Assembly: GCF_900104115.1 (NCBI RefSeq)
Contig: NZ_FNJM01000002.1
Coordinates: forward strand, 1-64,000
DNA from: Clostridium gasigenes
Lineage (GTDB): Bacteria; Bacillota; Clostridia; Clostridiales; Clostridiaceae
Direction of reading: 5' to 3'
Length of the DNA stretch: 64,000 nucleotides
In this document: one piece after another, positions 19,536 to 28,040 of the stretch
Layout: every line of letters begins with the position of its first letter
Position numbering within the stretch: the stretch's first letter is position 1
The notes under the pieces: generated by a model
Seen by the model: the letters and a program-made list of their open reading frames with translations, nothing else
The model's database searches: none
Told to the model about the DNA's origin: nothing
Program-made: the position numbers and the translations under genes

Positions 19536-20366
19536 TTATTTAAGACGATAATTATTTTCTATTCCTATTATTTCTACTGTATAACTTCTTATCATTTCAT
19601 AAATTCTACTTCCAACAGCTTCATCTATCTTGATAATATCCGCTATTGTTAATTCCGTTGAAATTATCATTGGAAGGTTATTCATATATCTATAGTTAAT
19701 AATTTCAAACATTATATTTAAATCCGATTGAGTTCTTTGACCTTTAAATAGATCATCTATTAATAGCACTTCTATTTTTCTGTATTTATTTAATGTATTG
19801 TTATACATTTCTGAATCTAACATGTTTTGTTTTATCCCAATAATTATATCTCTGTACGGCATATATATAACTTTTTTCTTTTTCCTAATTAAGTTGTTTG
19901 CAATTGCTATAGATAAATGTGTTTTCCCACATCCGGGATTTCCAGAAAATATTATTGAGTTTGATCTTGTATCTCTAATACTATCAAAATCTTTTAAATA
20001 ATTTACTGCAGTATTTTTCATAGTCTCCACTTTTTCATTCCAAGGTTTAAAGGTTGTAAAATTTAATTTACTACTTTCTAAAGTTAAACCAACATCCTTC
20101 CACCCATGATTTTTATCATTTTGCATTTTATTGTAACATTCACATCTATAAGCGCAGGTTCTTTTATCTTTTATATACTCAATCCAAGTAGTGTCATCAC
20201 ATAAAGGACATACCTTAGAAAAGTTCCCTATCTGCCCATTCCCTATCTTCGTCTGTAAGGATACCGCTTGCTCTGTTACATCCTTTAAGCCATTTGCTTG
20301 GTTGTTTAACTTCTGTGTTTTTCTTATCCTCTCTATTGTTTCTAAAAGTTTTATATTGTTCTCCAC
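19536..20366 (-). CDS. DnaC/phage-type replicative helicase loader (AAA+ ATPase)
   Basis: About 276 residues from GTG 20366, which has GGGGG eight bases upstream; in-frame ATGs at 20420 and 20405 lack good sites. An N-terminal zinc-ribbon-like CPLCDDTTW plus CAYRCEC precedes Walker A SGNPGCGKTHLS and Walker B VLLIDDLFKG, with sensor-like IISTEL and GSRIYEMI. Matches DnaC/IstB-like loaders of phages and mobile elements. It overlaps the initiator gene upstream by about 150 bases in another frame. No integrase, terminase or structural phage gene is nearby. Confidence 0.88.
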   Translation of the reverse strand: MENNIKLLETIERIRKTQKLNNQANGLKDVTEQAVSLQTKIGNGQIGNFSKVCPLCDDTTWIEYIKDKRTCAYRCECYNKMQNDKNHGWKDVGLTLESSKLNFTTFKPWNEKVETMKNTAVNYLKDFDSIRDTRSNSIIFSGNPGCGKTHLSIAIANNLIRKKKKVIYMPYRDIIIGIKQNMLDSEMYNNTLNKYRKIEVLLIDDLFKGQRTQSDLNIMFEIINYRYMNNLPMIISTELTIADIIKIDEAVGSRIYEMIRSYTVEIIGIENNYRLK

Positions 20367-21204
20367 AAGCTTGTCCCCCTTCTCTACTTGAATTATTATT
20401 GTCATTACTGCTATTTTCATTTAAATAACTTTCAAACTTTGTTCCAAATAAAGTTTCTGGCCTTAAATATTTTTCCATGCTACAACCTAACCAAGACTTA
20501 GACTTTCTATCAATTACATTTTTAAAATCAGCTATTACAAAACCTTCCCTTACCCTTGCATTTATTAATTTCTGAGTTTTTCCAGTTGTTAGCCTATACT
20601 TCTTGTGGCATTTTTCATTTAAATAATTAATAATTTCCCCGCAAGAAACTTCTTTAGTGTTTACACTTATAGGTTCCCCATTTTTCTCTATGCTGTCTTC
20701 TGCCTCACCTCCAATTCCTTCTGTTTCTGATATTCCGGCTGTTCCTATAGCTTGTCCTGTTTCTTCTTCACATTGTTTTATTGTTAACTGTATTTGTACT
20801 GATGGCTCTTTAGCTATTTTCACTACTGGTTCTATAATTTCTAATTCCCCAAGATCTGCTTTTTCATTTACCTGCTTCATATTTTTAGTTTTCTTAACGG
20901 ATTTTTTTGTTAGCATATTTTCATTAACCTTTATAACTCTACGTTCCACTGTTTTTCTGTCTTCTTTGTAAATATAATTTATGATAATATATCCTTTTTT
21001 CTTTAGTGTATTAATTATTGTAGAGCACCTAGATTTGCTTAAATCAAAAAAATTTGCAAAATAATCATTTCTTGCATAACACCCTGCCACCCCATCTAAA
21101 GATGATATCTCCACTAAAAACACCTTTTCTATAAGTGTTAAATCTTTTTTCAACCATAATTCACTTGAAATCCAAATGCCTTTAAATGATCTTTCCACTA
21201 ACAT
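20215..21204 (-). CDS. Phage-type replication initiator/replisome organizer
   Basis: 329 residues from ATG 21204 (a GTG two codons later has better spacing to AGGAG). The N-terminus ERSFKGIWISSELWL and a winged-helix region (LSKSRCSTIINTLKKKGYI) are the pattern of phage replication proteins. A charged linker follows, then IINYLNEKCHKKYRL... and MEKYLRPETLFGTKFESYLN near residues 190-260, the conserved phage C-terminal domain (Phg_2220_C type). The C-terminal tail overlaps the loader gene. Iteron-like repeats lie about 140 bases upstream, so it may bind them. Confidence 0.88.
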   Translation of the reverse strand: MLVERSFKGIWISSELWLKKDLTLIEKVFLVEISSLDGVAGCYARNDYFANFFDLSKSRCSTIINTLKKKGYIIINYIYKEDRKTVERRVIKVNENMLTKKSVKKTKNMKQVNEKADLGELEIIEPVVKIAKEPSVQIQLTIKQCEEETGQAIGTAGISETEGIGGEAEDSIEKNGEPISVNTKEVSCGEIINYLNEKCHKKYRLTTGKTQKLINARVREGFVIADFKNVIDRKSKSWLGCSMEKYLRPETLFGTKFESYLNENSSNDNNNSSREGGQACGEQYKTFRNNREDKKNTEVKQPSKWLKGCNRASGILTDEDREWADRELF

Positions 21205-21309
21205 CCACTCCTTTTAGTTTTTTATTTCTTAGTATTTCAGTTTTTTATTTTCTCAAAAGCTAGTGTTTTTTAATATTATAAATTTAAAAGACAATATATC
21301 TAAAATATA

Positions 21310-21335
21310 TTAACTTGTATTATTAACTTGTATTA
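21310..21335. repeat. Two tandem 13-bp repeats
   Basis: TTAACTTGTATTA occurs twice head to tail (21310-21322 and 21323-21335), just beside the 22-bp iterons, in an AT-rich stretch. Such mixtures of AT-rich and iterated repeats are usual at origins. Confidence 0.6.
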
Positions 21336-21341
21336 TTATCT

Positions 21342-21407
21342 TTTAAGTTTTCGAAATACCCCCTTTAAGTTTTCCAAATACCTGCTTTAAGTTTTCCAAA
21401 CACCTAT
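21342..21407. repeat. Three tandem 22-bp iteron-like repeats (candidate origin)
   Basis: Copies begin at 21342, 21364 and 21386, each with the core TTTAAGTTTTCCAAATACC (copy 1 has CG for CC; copy 3 has CACC). A degenerate fourth copy begins at 21408. The exact 22-bp period is two helical turns, as in plasmid and phage iterons. They lie immediately upstream of the replication initiator gene. Confidence 0.65.
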
Positions 21408-21485
21408 TTAAAAGTTTTTTTCAAAAAGTTAATTTACTGCATATATTTAAGTGTAAGAGTAAATTTTTAAGGAGGTATTTTATAA

Positions 21486-21611
21486 ATGAAAAATACTAAT
21501 TTTAACGATTCTAAAATTTCTAAAGAAAACGAGGTGTCAGAAAATGAATTTGAAATAAGCCGTACTTATAAATTAATATTTTCTCAATTTTTTCTTGATT
21601 TTACTAAATAA
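21486..21611 (+). CDS. Small 41-residue ORF, function unknown
   Basis: ATG 21486 is preceded by AAGGAGG ten bases upstream, stop TAA 21609. The product is polar at the start (KNTNFNDSKISKENEVSEN) and ends in an aromatic amphipathic stretch (YKLIFSQFFLDFTK). No family recognised. It lies between the iterons and the sigma-like gene on the plus strand. The strong SD is the main support. Confidence 0.5.
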   Translation: MKNTNFNDSKISKENEVSENEFEISRTYKLIFSQFFLDFTK

Positions 21612-21739
21612 AACTTGTATCATATTAATCATAGAATATACGTTCTCATTATGCAATGTCTTTATAATGAAAATATTAACAAATTTATTAAGAAAAAATT
21701 TATCAGTATTTATTTAAAATTGGAGGTGAAATTTTTTAT

Positions 21740-22315
21740 ATGGAAGTTATCGACTTGTTGATACTTGCTAAAAATGGAGATGAAAAATCAAAAGAAAAGT
21801 TAATCGATAAATATTATGGATTAATAATTCATCAAACTAAACCAGTTTTCTTAAATGGGTATACCTTTGAAGATCTTATACAAACGGGGGTAGAATCAGT
21901 TCTTAAGGCAATAAATAGTTTTGATATAAACAAAGGAATTGAAAGTTTTAATGCTTATATTTTTTGGTCTATTAAAAATAACTTTAATTATTTATGTAGA
22001 AATGAGATTAGACATAGCCAATGCCTTAGTTTAAACATTGTGATGAAAGATGATATGGAATCTATAGATCTTATTGAATCCAAAGAAACTCTAGAAGAAA
22101 TTGTTTTTAAAACCGTAACTTTAAAAGAGTTACGATTTTCACTGCAACTCTTAGATAAAGAGGAATTGGAACTAATAAGTTTTTTATACTTAAATGATTC
22201 AACTGACAAAAAACAATATCTATCTAAGTATGCACAATTAAAAGGAAAAGATTACTACTATTGTACAAACCTAAAAAAACGAGCATTAGAAAAGCTAAAG
22301 TCAGCTTTTCATTAA
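21740..22315 (+). CDS. Small sigma-70-like factor
   Basis: 191 residues, GGAGGTG before ATG. Residues 1-90 match sigma region 2 (IDKYYGLIIHQTKP, YTFEDLIQTGVESVLKAI, NAYIFWSIKNNFNYL). The C-terminal 60 residues (LLDKEELELISFLYL... NLKKRALEKLKSAF) fit a divergent region 4. Its size is that of the clostridial TcdR/BotR/UviA group and of sigma-like factors of conjugative elements; which of these it is cannot be told here. It faces away from the replication genes. Its target promoter is unknown. Confidence 0.75.
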   Translation: MEVIDLLILAKNGDEKSKEKLIDKYYGLIIHQTKPVFLNGYTFEDLIQTGVESVLKAINSFDINKGIESFNAYIFWSIKNNFNYLCRNEIRHSQCLSLNIVMKDDMESIDLIESKETLEEIVFKTVTLKELRFSLQLLDKEELELISFLYLNDSTDKKQYLSKYAQLKGKDYYYCTNLKKRALEKLKSAFH

Positions 22316-22329
22316 TTCTCTAAACAGCA

Positions 22330-22363
22330 AAGAGCCCTAAGAGTTAATACTCCTAGGACTCTT
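22330..22363 (+). terminator. Imperfect hairpin after the sigma-like gene
   Basis: AAGAGCCCTAAGAGT pairs with ACTCCTAGGACTCTT with two mismatches, 14 bases after the stop. It lacks a long U run. Confidence 0.5.
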
Positions 22364-22486
22364 AATTCATATTCAAAAAAATAGTTTTAAATTCAGATTT
22401 TTTTTTCAAAGTGCATTAAACCATATTTCAAGATACAAAATAGACTAACGCATATTGTCTTGTTATGTTTTTTAAGATGCCTACTA

Positions 22487-22495
22487 TGGTATAAT
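22487..22495 (+). promoter_or_regulatory. Extended -10 promoter for the Cof phosphatase
   Basis: TGGTATAAT (TGnTATAAT) lies 66 bases before the ATG at 22561. The -35 region is weak. Confidence 0.55.
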
Positions 22496-22560
22496 AAACT
22501 TAATCATAAAGAAAATTATATTAATAAAATTACTAATGATCTTTTAGGAGGAAATAACTT

Positions 22561-23394
22561 ATGAAATATAAATTAATTTGTATTGATATGGATGGTACAT
22601 TATTAAATACTGATAACCAGGTTAGCGATGATAATATTAAGGCTTTGAAAAAGGCTACTGAAATGGGAATACATATTGCTATAACTACAGGTAGAATTTA
22701 TGCTTCGGCTAAATATTATTCCGGAATTGTTGGCATTGATGCACCTATAATAACTGCTAATGGAGCTTCTATTAAGGACAGTGGTGATGGAAATGTTATT
22801 TATAACAATCCTATTCCTTCTGACATTTTAATTGGCTGTGCAGAAATCTTAAAAAAATATAATTTAAAGGCTAATTTTACAACTGGCGATACTATTTTTA
22901 CCTCGTATGAAATTCCTGAAACTCATTCTTATAAAGTTACTAACAAAATTGTTCCTAATGAATTTAAGGTTAACTTTCTTGTTTTTGATAATATCAATGA
23001 TGGTATTTCTAAATTTGAAGGCAAAATTTTAAAATGTTTTGTTGGTGAAGATAGTAATTTAGATGGATTCAGAAATGCTAGAGCAGAAATTACTAAGACT
23101 TTTGGTGATTTTCTTCACATTGTAAGCTCTGGGGTAAATAACTTTGAAATTATGCAAAAAGATTCTTCAAAAGGTAATGCAGCTAAAAGGTTAGCAAAAA
23201 GACTTGGAATAACTAAAGATGAGGTTATATGTATAGGTGATTCTGAAAATGACTTATCTATGATTCAATTTGCAGGCCTTGGTGTTGCTATGGGTAATGC
23301 TATGGATCTTCTAAAATCAGAAGCTGATTTTATTACAGAAACAAATAATAACTCTGGTGTTGCTCGTGCTATAGAAAAGTTTTGCTTCGCTTAA
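22561..23394 (+). CDS. Cof-type HAD-IIB phosphatase
   Basis: 277 residues, ATG with TAGGAGG. HAD motifs: ICIDMDGTLLNTDNQ at the start, ITTGR, and late GDSENDLSMIQFAGLGVAMGNA, with the C2 cap between. Family members hydrolyse sugar phosphates, flavin phosphates and similar substrates; the specific one is unknown. It is convergent with dltC. Confidence 0.92.
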   Translation: MKYKLICIDMDGTLLNTDNQVSDDNIKALKKATEMGIHIAITTGRIYASAKYYSGIVGIDAPIITANGASIKDSGDGNVIYNNPIPSDILIGCAEILKKYNLKANFTTGDTIFTSYEIPETHSYKVTNKIVPNEFKVNFLVFDNINDGISKFEGKILKCFVGEDSNLDGFRNARAEITKTFGDFLHIVSSGVNNFEIMQKDSSKGNAAKRLAKRLGITKDEVICIGDSENDLSMIQFAGLGVAMGNAMDLLKSEADFITETNNNSGVARAIEKFCFA

Positions 23395-23408
23395 GTAATA
23401 TGATATAA

Positions 23409-23447
23409 GGGACTATCAAATAAATAATAAACCAATTTGCTAGTCCC
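23409..23447 (+). terminator. Hairpin after the Cof phosphatase
   Basis: GGGACTA...TAGTCCC with a second paired block CAAAT/ATTTG. It begins 15 bases after the stop and has no clear U run. Confidence 0.5.
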
Positions 23448-23456
23448 TAAACTAAA

Positions 23457-23626
23457 AAAAATAAGTATGGGTAATTAAATAGGTTCTTACTCAAGTATGG
23501 GTATTACGAAAATAGCTAAATATAATTAATAAAGGCTAACATGTTAAAAATAACGTGTTAGCCTTTATTAAAATAGTATCATTTACCCAAAGTTGAGTAA
23601 GAACCATTAAATACCATACTTATTTT
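23457..23626. repeat. Nested inverted-repeat element between convergent genes
   Basis: Outer imperfect arms of about 45 bp (23457-23503 and 23583-23626) share AATAAGTATGG and GGTTCTTACTCAA. Inside is a near-perfect 20-bp hairpin (23527-23546 and 23551-23570, AAAGGCTAACA...TGTTAGCCTTT). Convergent genes lie on both sides, so it can serve as a bidirectional terminator. The double palindrome is also MITE-like. Confidence 0.6.
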
Positions 23627-23633
23627 CTATTAT

Positions 23634-23861
23634 TTATCTTTTACTTAAAAAACTTACTAAATTATTAACAGTTGCCATATCGCTTCTTTCTAAATCTGTT
23701 GGTTGAAGCTTTATTCCAAATATTTCTTCAATCTTTAATAGAACTTCAATTATTCCTAATGAATCTAAAAGACCTGATTCAAAAAGATCTAAATCTAACT
23801 CTTCTCTTATCTCATCCGTCCCTGTTACTTCCTCAAAAATATCTAATACTTTATCTTGCAT
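23634..23861 (-). CDS. dltC: D-alanyl carrier protein
   Basis: 75 residues, AGGAGG before ATG. An acyl-carrier-type protein with the 4-prime-phosphopantetheine serine in SGLLDSLGIIEV (Ser34). In the Dlt pathway DltA loads D-alanine on it and DltB passes it outward for teichoic acid D-alanylation. Last gene of the dlt set. Confidence 0.95.
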   Translation of the reverse strand: MQDKVLDIFEEVTGTDEIREELDLDLFESGLLDSLGIIEVLLKIEEIFGIKLQPTDLERSDMATVNNLVSFLSKR

Positions 23862-23889
23862 TATAAATTCCTCCTAATTTTTTATTACT

Positions 23890-23947
23890 TTAGTCATCTT
23901 CAAAAAATATCATGCTAATATGCTAGTATATTTTTTCAGATGCCTTA
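23890..23947. repeat. Hairpin repeat, TTTAGG/CCTTA family, copy a
   Basis: Left end TTTAGTCATCTTCAAAAAATAT, here read from its short blocks TTTAGTCATC and AAAAAATAT, pairs with ATATTTTTT and CAGATGCCTTA. It sits between dltB and dltC. Related copies are at 26654, 33473 and 38702. Confidence 0.5.
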
Positions 23948-23953
23948 TAAAAA

Positions 23954-25111
23954 TTAACCTCTAAAAATCCAACCTGAGAATAAAAATAATCCAAAGCAAG
24001 CCACATTAAAGTTTATAGCAATTTGTGTCCACTGGAACCATTTTTCTTTTTTATGTTTCCTGTAGAATTTTGATTTCCTTTGGAATATATCAGTAAGTAC
24101 TAATACACTACCTTGGTACAACCCATATATTATATAAAACCATTCTAAACCATGCCATATACCCATTACTAGCATTGTGATCATTTGTGCAAAATGAGAT
24201 GCTGTAAATCTACTTTTGAATCTCTTTTTCCTCATTGATCTTAATACTATTCTAGAGTATAAGTAGTCTCCAAACCATCTTGATAATGATATATGCCATC
24301 TAGACCAGAACTCTTTCATATCTTTACTTAAGAAAGGTTTATTAAAGTTATCTGGTGTTTTAATACCTAATATATAGCTTGTTCCTACTGCAAAAGAACT
24401 ATATCCTGCAAAATCAAAGAACAAGTACAAACTATAAGCATACATATAATTTAATCCATTTACGAATGTTATATCTGCTGGAATTTTCACCATCCAGAAA
24501 GTATTTATTATATATGCTAATACAAATTTGTATCCAAGACCTATAACTATTTTTTTAATACCTGTATATAAATAATTATTTATATACTCATCTTTTGCAA
24601 TTGGTTTTTCTAAATTTTCTTCAAATCTTCTAAATCTATCTATAGGACCTGAGCTTAATGTTGGGAAGAATAAAAAGAAGTATACTAAAGTAGAAAATTT
24701 GACTTCTTTTATTACTCCATCATATATTTCGATTATCATTTGTATAGCTTTAAAGTTAAGGTATGATAACCCAATAAATCCTATTGGCCCAAAGCTAACA
24801 AATGTAGATAGCTTTGTTATTATTACAGGTAACATTGATAATACCAATGCTATGTAATATATTATTTTATTGTCTGTTTTTTTTCTTATGTTTAAATAAG
24901 CATATATTACAAAAAACTCTCCTACTATAAACATAATAAATAGTACTAAATTAAACCTTCCATTACCTACTATTAAACCCACCATTAATATGGATATAAT
25001 TACTCCATAAGATTTAATACTCTTTTGTCTAATTCCTAATATTATTGCAGGAATAAATGATAATAGTAATATATATAGGTATAGATAATCTCCATATTGC
25101 GCTAATCTCAT
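23954..25111 (-). CDS. dltB: D-alanyl transfer protein DltB (MBOAT family)
   Basis: 385 residues with about ten hydrophobic helices. The MBOAT core is visible: SSGPIDRFRRFEEN, FFDFAGYSSFAVG, FWSRWHISLSRWFGDYLY and the active-site histidine in MGIWHGLEWFYIIYG. Start ATG overlaps the dltA stop (TAATG). Moves D-alanine from DltC across the membrane. Confidence 0.96.
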   Translation of the reverse strand: MRLAQYGDYLYLYILLLSFIPAIILGIRQKSIKSYGVIISILMVGLIVGNGRFNLVLFIMFIVGEFFVIYAYLNIRKKTDNKIIYYIALVLSMLPVIITKLSTFVSFGPIGFIGLSYLNFKAIQMIIEIYDGVIKEVKFSTLVYFFLFFPTLSSGPIDRFRRFEENLEKPIAKDEYINNYLYTGIKKIVIGLGYKFVLAYIINTFWMVKIPADITFVNGLNYMYAYSLYLFFDFAGYSSFAVGTSYILGIKTPDNFNKPFLSKDMKEFWSRWHISLSRWFGDYLYSRIVLRSMRKKRFKSRFTASHFAQMITMLVMGIWHGLEWFYIIYGLYQGSVLVLTDIFQRKSKFYRKHKKEKWFQWTQIAINFNVACFGLFLFSGWIFRG

Positions 25112-26625
25112 TATTTAATTTCCTCCATAAGTTTCTTTCTATCTATTTTTCCATTTATATTTATAGGAAATTCTTTAATAACTTTCATATTTCTAGGGAT
25201 CATATATGAAGGTATATATTTTTTAAGCTCATCTTTTATTAATATTGAATTTTTCAAGCTACTTAACTCATTATCTTTATTTAGAGTTACAAAAGAAACT
25301 AAATGTGATATTTTCTCATCTTTATAAGCTGGAAAAACAACACAGTTATTTACATTGCTTACTCTTCTAAGGTTATTTTCTATATCTTCAAGTTCTATTC
25401 TAAATCCATTAAGCTTAATTTGAAAATCTTTTCTACCACAATAATATAATATTCCATTTTCGTAGTAGGCTAAATCTCCTGTTTTATATCCTTTTATAAC
25501 TTTGCCTTCAACTTCTTCTTCAAAAAATACTTTTTTAGTTGTTTCTTCATTATTGAAGTATCCTTTGCTTATACTAGCCCCTAGTGCTAATAATTCGCCC
25601 TTTTCTCCATCTTTAAGAATATTACCTTTTTCATCAACAATCTTTAATATACCACCTTCTATAGGATATCCTATTGGTATACCTCTTTTATCTTCTATCA
25701 TTTGCACCGTAACATCTATTGCAGAAAGTAGTACAGTTCCTTCCGTTGGTCCATATCCATTTATAATTCTTACACCTGGAAACCTATCCATTAATTCTTT
25801 TATAAGTTTCTTTGATAATACTTCCCCTGCAAAAAATAGAGTGTTTAGTTCTGGCATTAAATCTTTATTAAAAGTATTATCCCTTATACACATTTCTGCT
25901 AGTGCTGGTGTTGATACCCATGTCTTTATTTTTGATTCTTTTAAATTATTAAATAATGATTTAAAATCTTCTAAAGTCTTTTTAGATAGGCTATTTAATG
26001 TTTTTCCATATATTAATCCAATATATATTGGGATAACTGATACATCAAAAGAATATGACACTTGATTCATAATAACTTCTTCATCATCATTTAATTTCAT
26101 ATACTTTCCAAACCAATTGTTAAATGAATCTAAGTTATCACTACTAATTTGGACGCCTTTTGGCTTACCTGTGCTTCCTGATGTAAATAATATATAGGCA
26201 TTTTCATCATCTTTTACCCAATACTCTTCTGAAACATCTAGCCCATTATATTTAATTATAATATCCTCTATAGACTCTTTTGTGTGCACACCATCAAATT
26301 CTAAATCTCCATCTGTTAAATTAATTACTATTTTAGCATTAACTTCTTCTATTACTTGTTTTACACGTTCTACTGGGAAAGTTACATCCAATGGAATATA
26401 TGCTCTTCCTGATTTTAAGGCTCCCATCATTAAAACTAAAATTAAGTTTTCTTTATTTCCACAAATTACAATAGGGCTTTTATCATTAGAATATTCCTTT
26501 ATAAAATAGCTTGCTACTTTATCTGATAGCTTGTCCAACTCTTTATATGTTAATTTTTCCCCATCACAATTAATAGCCATACGATTTTGCTTTGCATATT
26601 CTTTTATATTACGTAATATATCCAT
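25111..26625 (-). CDS. dltA: D-alanine-DltC ligase
   Basis: 504 residues from ATG 26625, which has GGAGGGG upstream; the in-frame ATG 26646 has none. Adenylation-domain motifs: YILFTSGSTGKPKGVQIS, INGYGPTEGTV, YKTGDLAYY, GRKDFQIKLNGFRIELEDIE, and PININGKIDRKKL. Activates D-alanine with ATP and loads DltC. A hairpin repeat separates it from dltX. Confidence 0.96.
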   Translation of the reverse strand: MDILRNIKEYAKQNRMAINCDGEKLTYKELDKLSDKVASYFIKEYSNDKSPIVICGNKENLILVLMMGALKSGRAYIPLDVTFPVERVKQVIEEVNAKIVINLTDGDLEFDGVHTKESIEDIIIKYNGLDVSEEYWVKDDENAYILFTSGSTGKPKGVQISSDNLDSFNNWFGKYMKLNDDEEVIMNQVSYSFDVSVIPIYIGLIYGKTLNSLSKKTLEDFKSLFNNLKESKIKTWVSTPALAEMCIRDNTFNKDLMPELNTLFFAGEVLSKKLIKELMDRFPGVRIINGYGPTEGTVLLSAIDVTVQMIEDKRGIPIGYPIEGGILKIVDEKGNILKDGEKGELLALGASISKGYFNNEETTKKVFFEEEVEGKVIKGYKTGDLAYYENGILYYCGRKDFQIKLNGFRIELEDIENNLRRVSNVNNCVVFPAYKDEKISHLVSFVTLNKDNELSSLKNSILIKDELKKYIPSYMIPRNMKVIKEFPININGKIDRKKLMEEIK

Positions 26626-26653
26626 AATTCCCCTCCAACTCTTCATAACTTTT

Positions 26654-26715
26654 TTTAGGGTGCTGAAAAAAATAATAGACTATCAAATTGGTCTATTTTT
26701 TTAAAAGTACCTTAG
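26654..26715 (-). terminator. Hairpin repeat, TTTAGG/CCTTA family, copy b (dltX-dltA gap)
   Basis: Arms around 26666-26680 and 26691-26703 (AATAGAC/GTCTATT flanked by A and T runs), inside the outer TTTAGGGTGCT / AGTACCTTAG pair. On the minus strand the U run could attenuate transcription between dltX and dltA. Confidence 0.55.
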
Positions 26716-26726
26716 TCACTATTTTT

Positions 26727-26870
26727 CTAAAATTGATTATAGATAAATGGTAAATCCTTTAGTGTAGATAATGCAAATATTAAAAACATTGCTATTAATG
26801 TTAATGTTAATAATATACTATCCCACAATTCTTTTTTATCTTTTATTAAAGTGCTTATACATTTCTTCAT
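26727..26870 (-). CDS. dltX: DltX small membrane protein
   Basis: 47 residues, ATG 26870 inside the 3-prime end of dltD (35-base overlap), preceded by a GGATGG-like site. One hydrophobic helix (SILLTLTLIAMFLIFAL) and the C-terminal motif PFIYNQF, the DltX family ending (FIYNxF). Known DltX proteins are essential partners in D-alanylation, with the C-terminus near the DltB active site. It was found by translating the gap by hand. Confidence 0.85.
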   Translation of the reverse strand: MKKCISTLIKDKKELWDSILLTLTLIAMFLIFALSTLKDLPFIYNQF

Positions 26871-28023
26871 CTATATTAAGCCATCCCTTCCAACCTAAAT
26901 GCATTACATCACTAAGGTAATATTTTTCATATTCTTTACTTTGTAAATTTAATACATCAAAGCCTTTTTCTTTAGCCATTTTTTCTATAGTATTATAAAA
27001 TAAATCTCTTTTTTCTTTAGTTAATCCAAGGTAATCATAATATAATCCATTAACAGGCATTAAAATTATTAATGGTTTTACACCTAATTCACTGCTTACA
27101 TTTAAGAATAGTTCATAATCCTTTACTTCTTTCGAACTTAAAAGATCTACATTTTTCCATTTCCCATTAAGTTGATCATATACATCTCTTAGATACGTAT
27201 CATAGTAATAATCATCAACATTAATATCATTATTAGTTACCTTGCTAGCCCCCTCTGCTTCTGCCTTTGCATATTCTTCTTCCCAATTAATATCTTTTAT
27301 ATCAATATCTTTTTTATCATTTAAGTCTTTAAATACCTTAATTGTTTGTACTTTATCCTTTACTTCTAGCATATATGACTTTGCATTATAATACGGTTTC
27401 AATAAACCTATTGTTATTTTAGAAGCTATGTTTTCTTTAGCGTATAGCTGCGCATATAAGCCTTCTTCCCCAAACTGTCCGCTTTTATTTAGTAATTCTG
27501 ACATTCTTTGTGCATAACTTTTTTTATTTTCTTTACTTATTTTATCATTATTAAATATTTTATAAAATTGCAGTTCTGAAAAATTGACACTAAAGTCACT
27601 TCCATCTATTCCTTGTGTATGTTCAAACCATTGAGCTGAAACTACCATTGCTATTTTATCATCATGTTTTAAATTGCTTATACTATTTAACATTGCCGTG
27701 TGTTGTAATGTTTGAGTATATGCTCTTCCATAAATACTTACATCATATTCTGCGCCTTTAAACGGAAAAACATTTATAGGATTTTGCGCTACAGGTGATG
27801 ATAATTCTGATGATCCGAGTATAATCAAATCACCTTCCTCATGCATCTGATCTTTAAGCACACCGCCTCTATCTCTAATTATCTGATTATAAGCATGTTT
27901 AATAGTTGTTAAATCTTTTTTATCTTTTACTTCTTCATATTTTTTATCTAAAATAACATTAAATGCAAATGCAAAAATAGTTACACATATTATTGGAATT
28001 ATAAAATATCTATACTTTTTCAT
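26836..28023 (-). CDS. dltD: D-alanyl transfer protein DltD
   Basis: 395 residues with one N-terminal anchor helix (residues 5-25) and an external SGNH-like domain: LIILGSSELSSPV (catalytic Ser), NVFPFKGAEYDVSIYG, and the late LSDVMHLGWKGWLNIDEE with the Asp-His pair. Puts D-alanine on teichoic acid outside the cell. First gene of the dlt set, in the dltDXABC order of Clostridia. Confidence 0.95.
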   Translation of the reverse strand: MKKYRYFIIPIICVTIFAFAFNVILDKKYEEVKDKKDLTTIKHAYNQIIRDRGGVLKDQMHEEGDLIILGSSELSSPVAQNPINVFPFKGAEYDVSIYGRAYTQTLQHTAMLNSISNLKHDDKIAMVVSAQWFEHTQGIDGSDFSVNFSELQFYKIFNNDKISKENKKSYAQRMSELLNKSGQFGEEGLYAQLYAKENIASKITIGLLKPYYNAKSYMLEVKDKVQTIKVFKDLNDKKDIDIKDINWEEEYAKAEAEGASKVTNNDINVDDYYYDTYLRDVYDQLNGKWKNVDLLSSKEVKDYELFLNVSSELGVKPLIILMPVNGLYYDYLGLTKEKRDLFYNTIEKMAKEKGFDVLNLQSKEYEKYYLSDVMHLGWKGWLNIDEEMYKHFNKR

Positions 28024-28040
28024 TTATTACTCCTTTAGGA

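Noticed and set aside
21342..21407. CRISPR array
   Set aside because: The 22-bp units are contiguous with no spacers and no cas genes are present.
25502..26065. 187-codon plus-strand open frame over dltA
   Set aside because: Shadow of the adenylation gene; low-complexity Ser/Pro/Ile composition typical of antisense frames.
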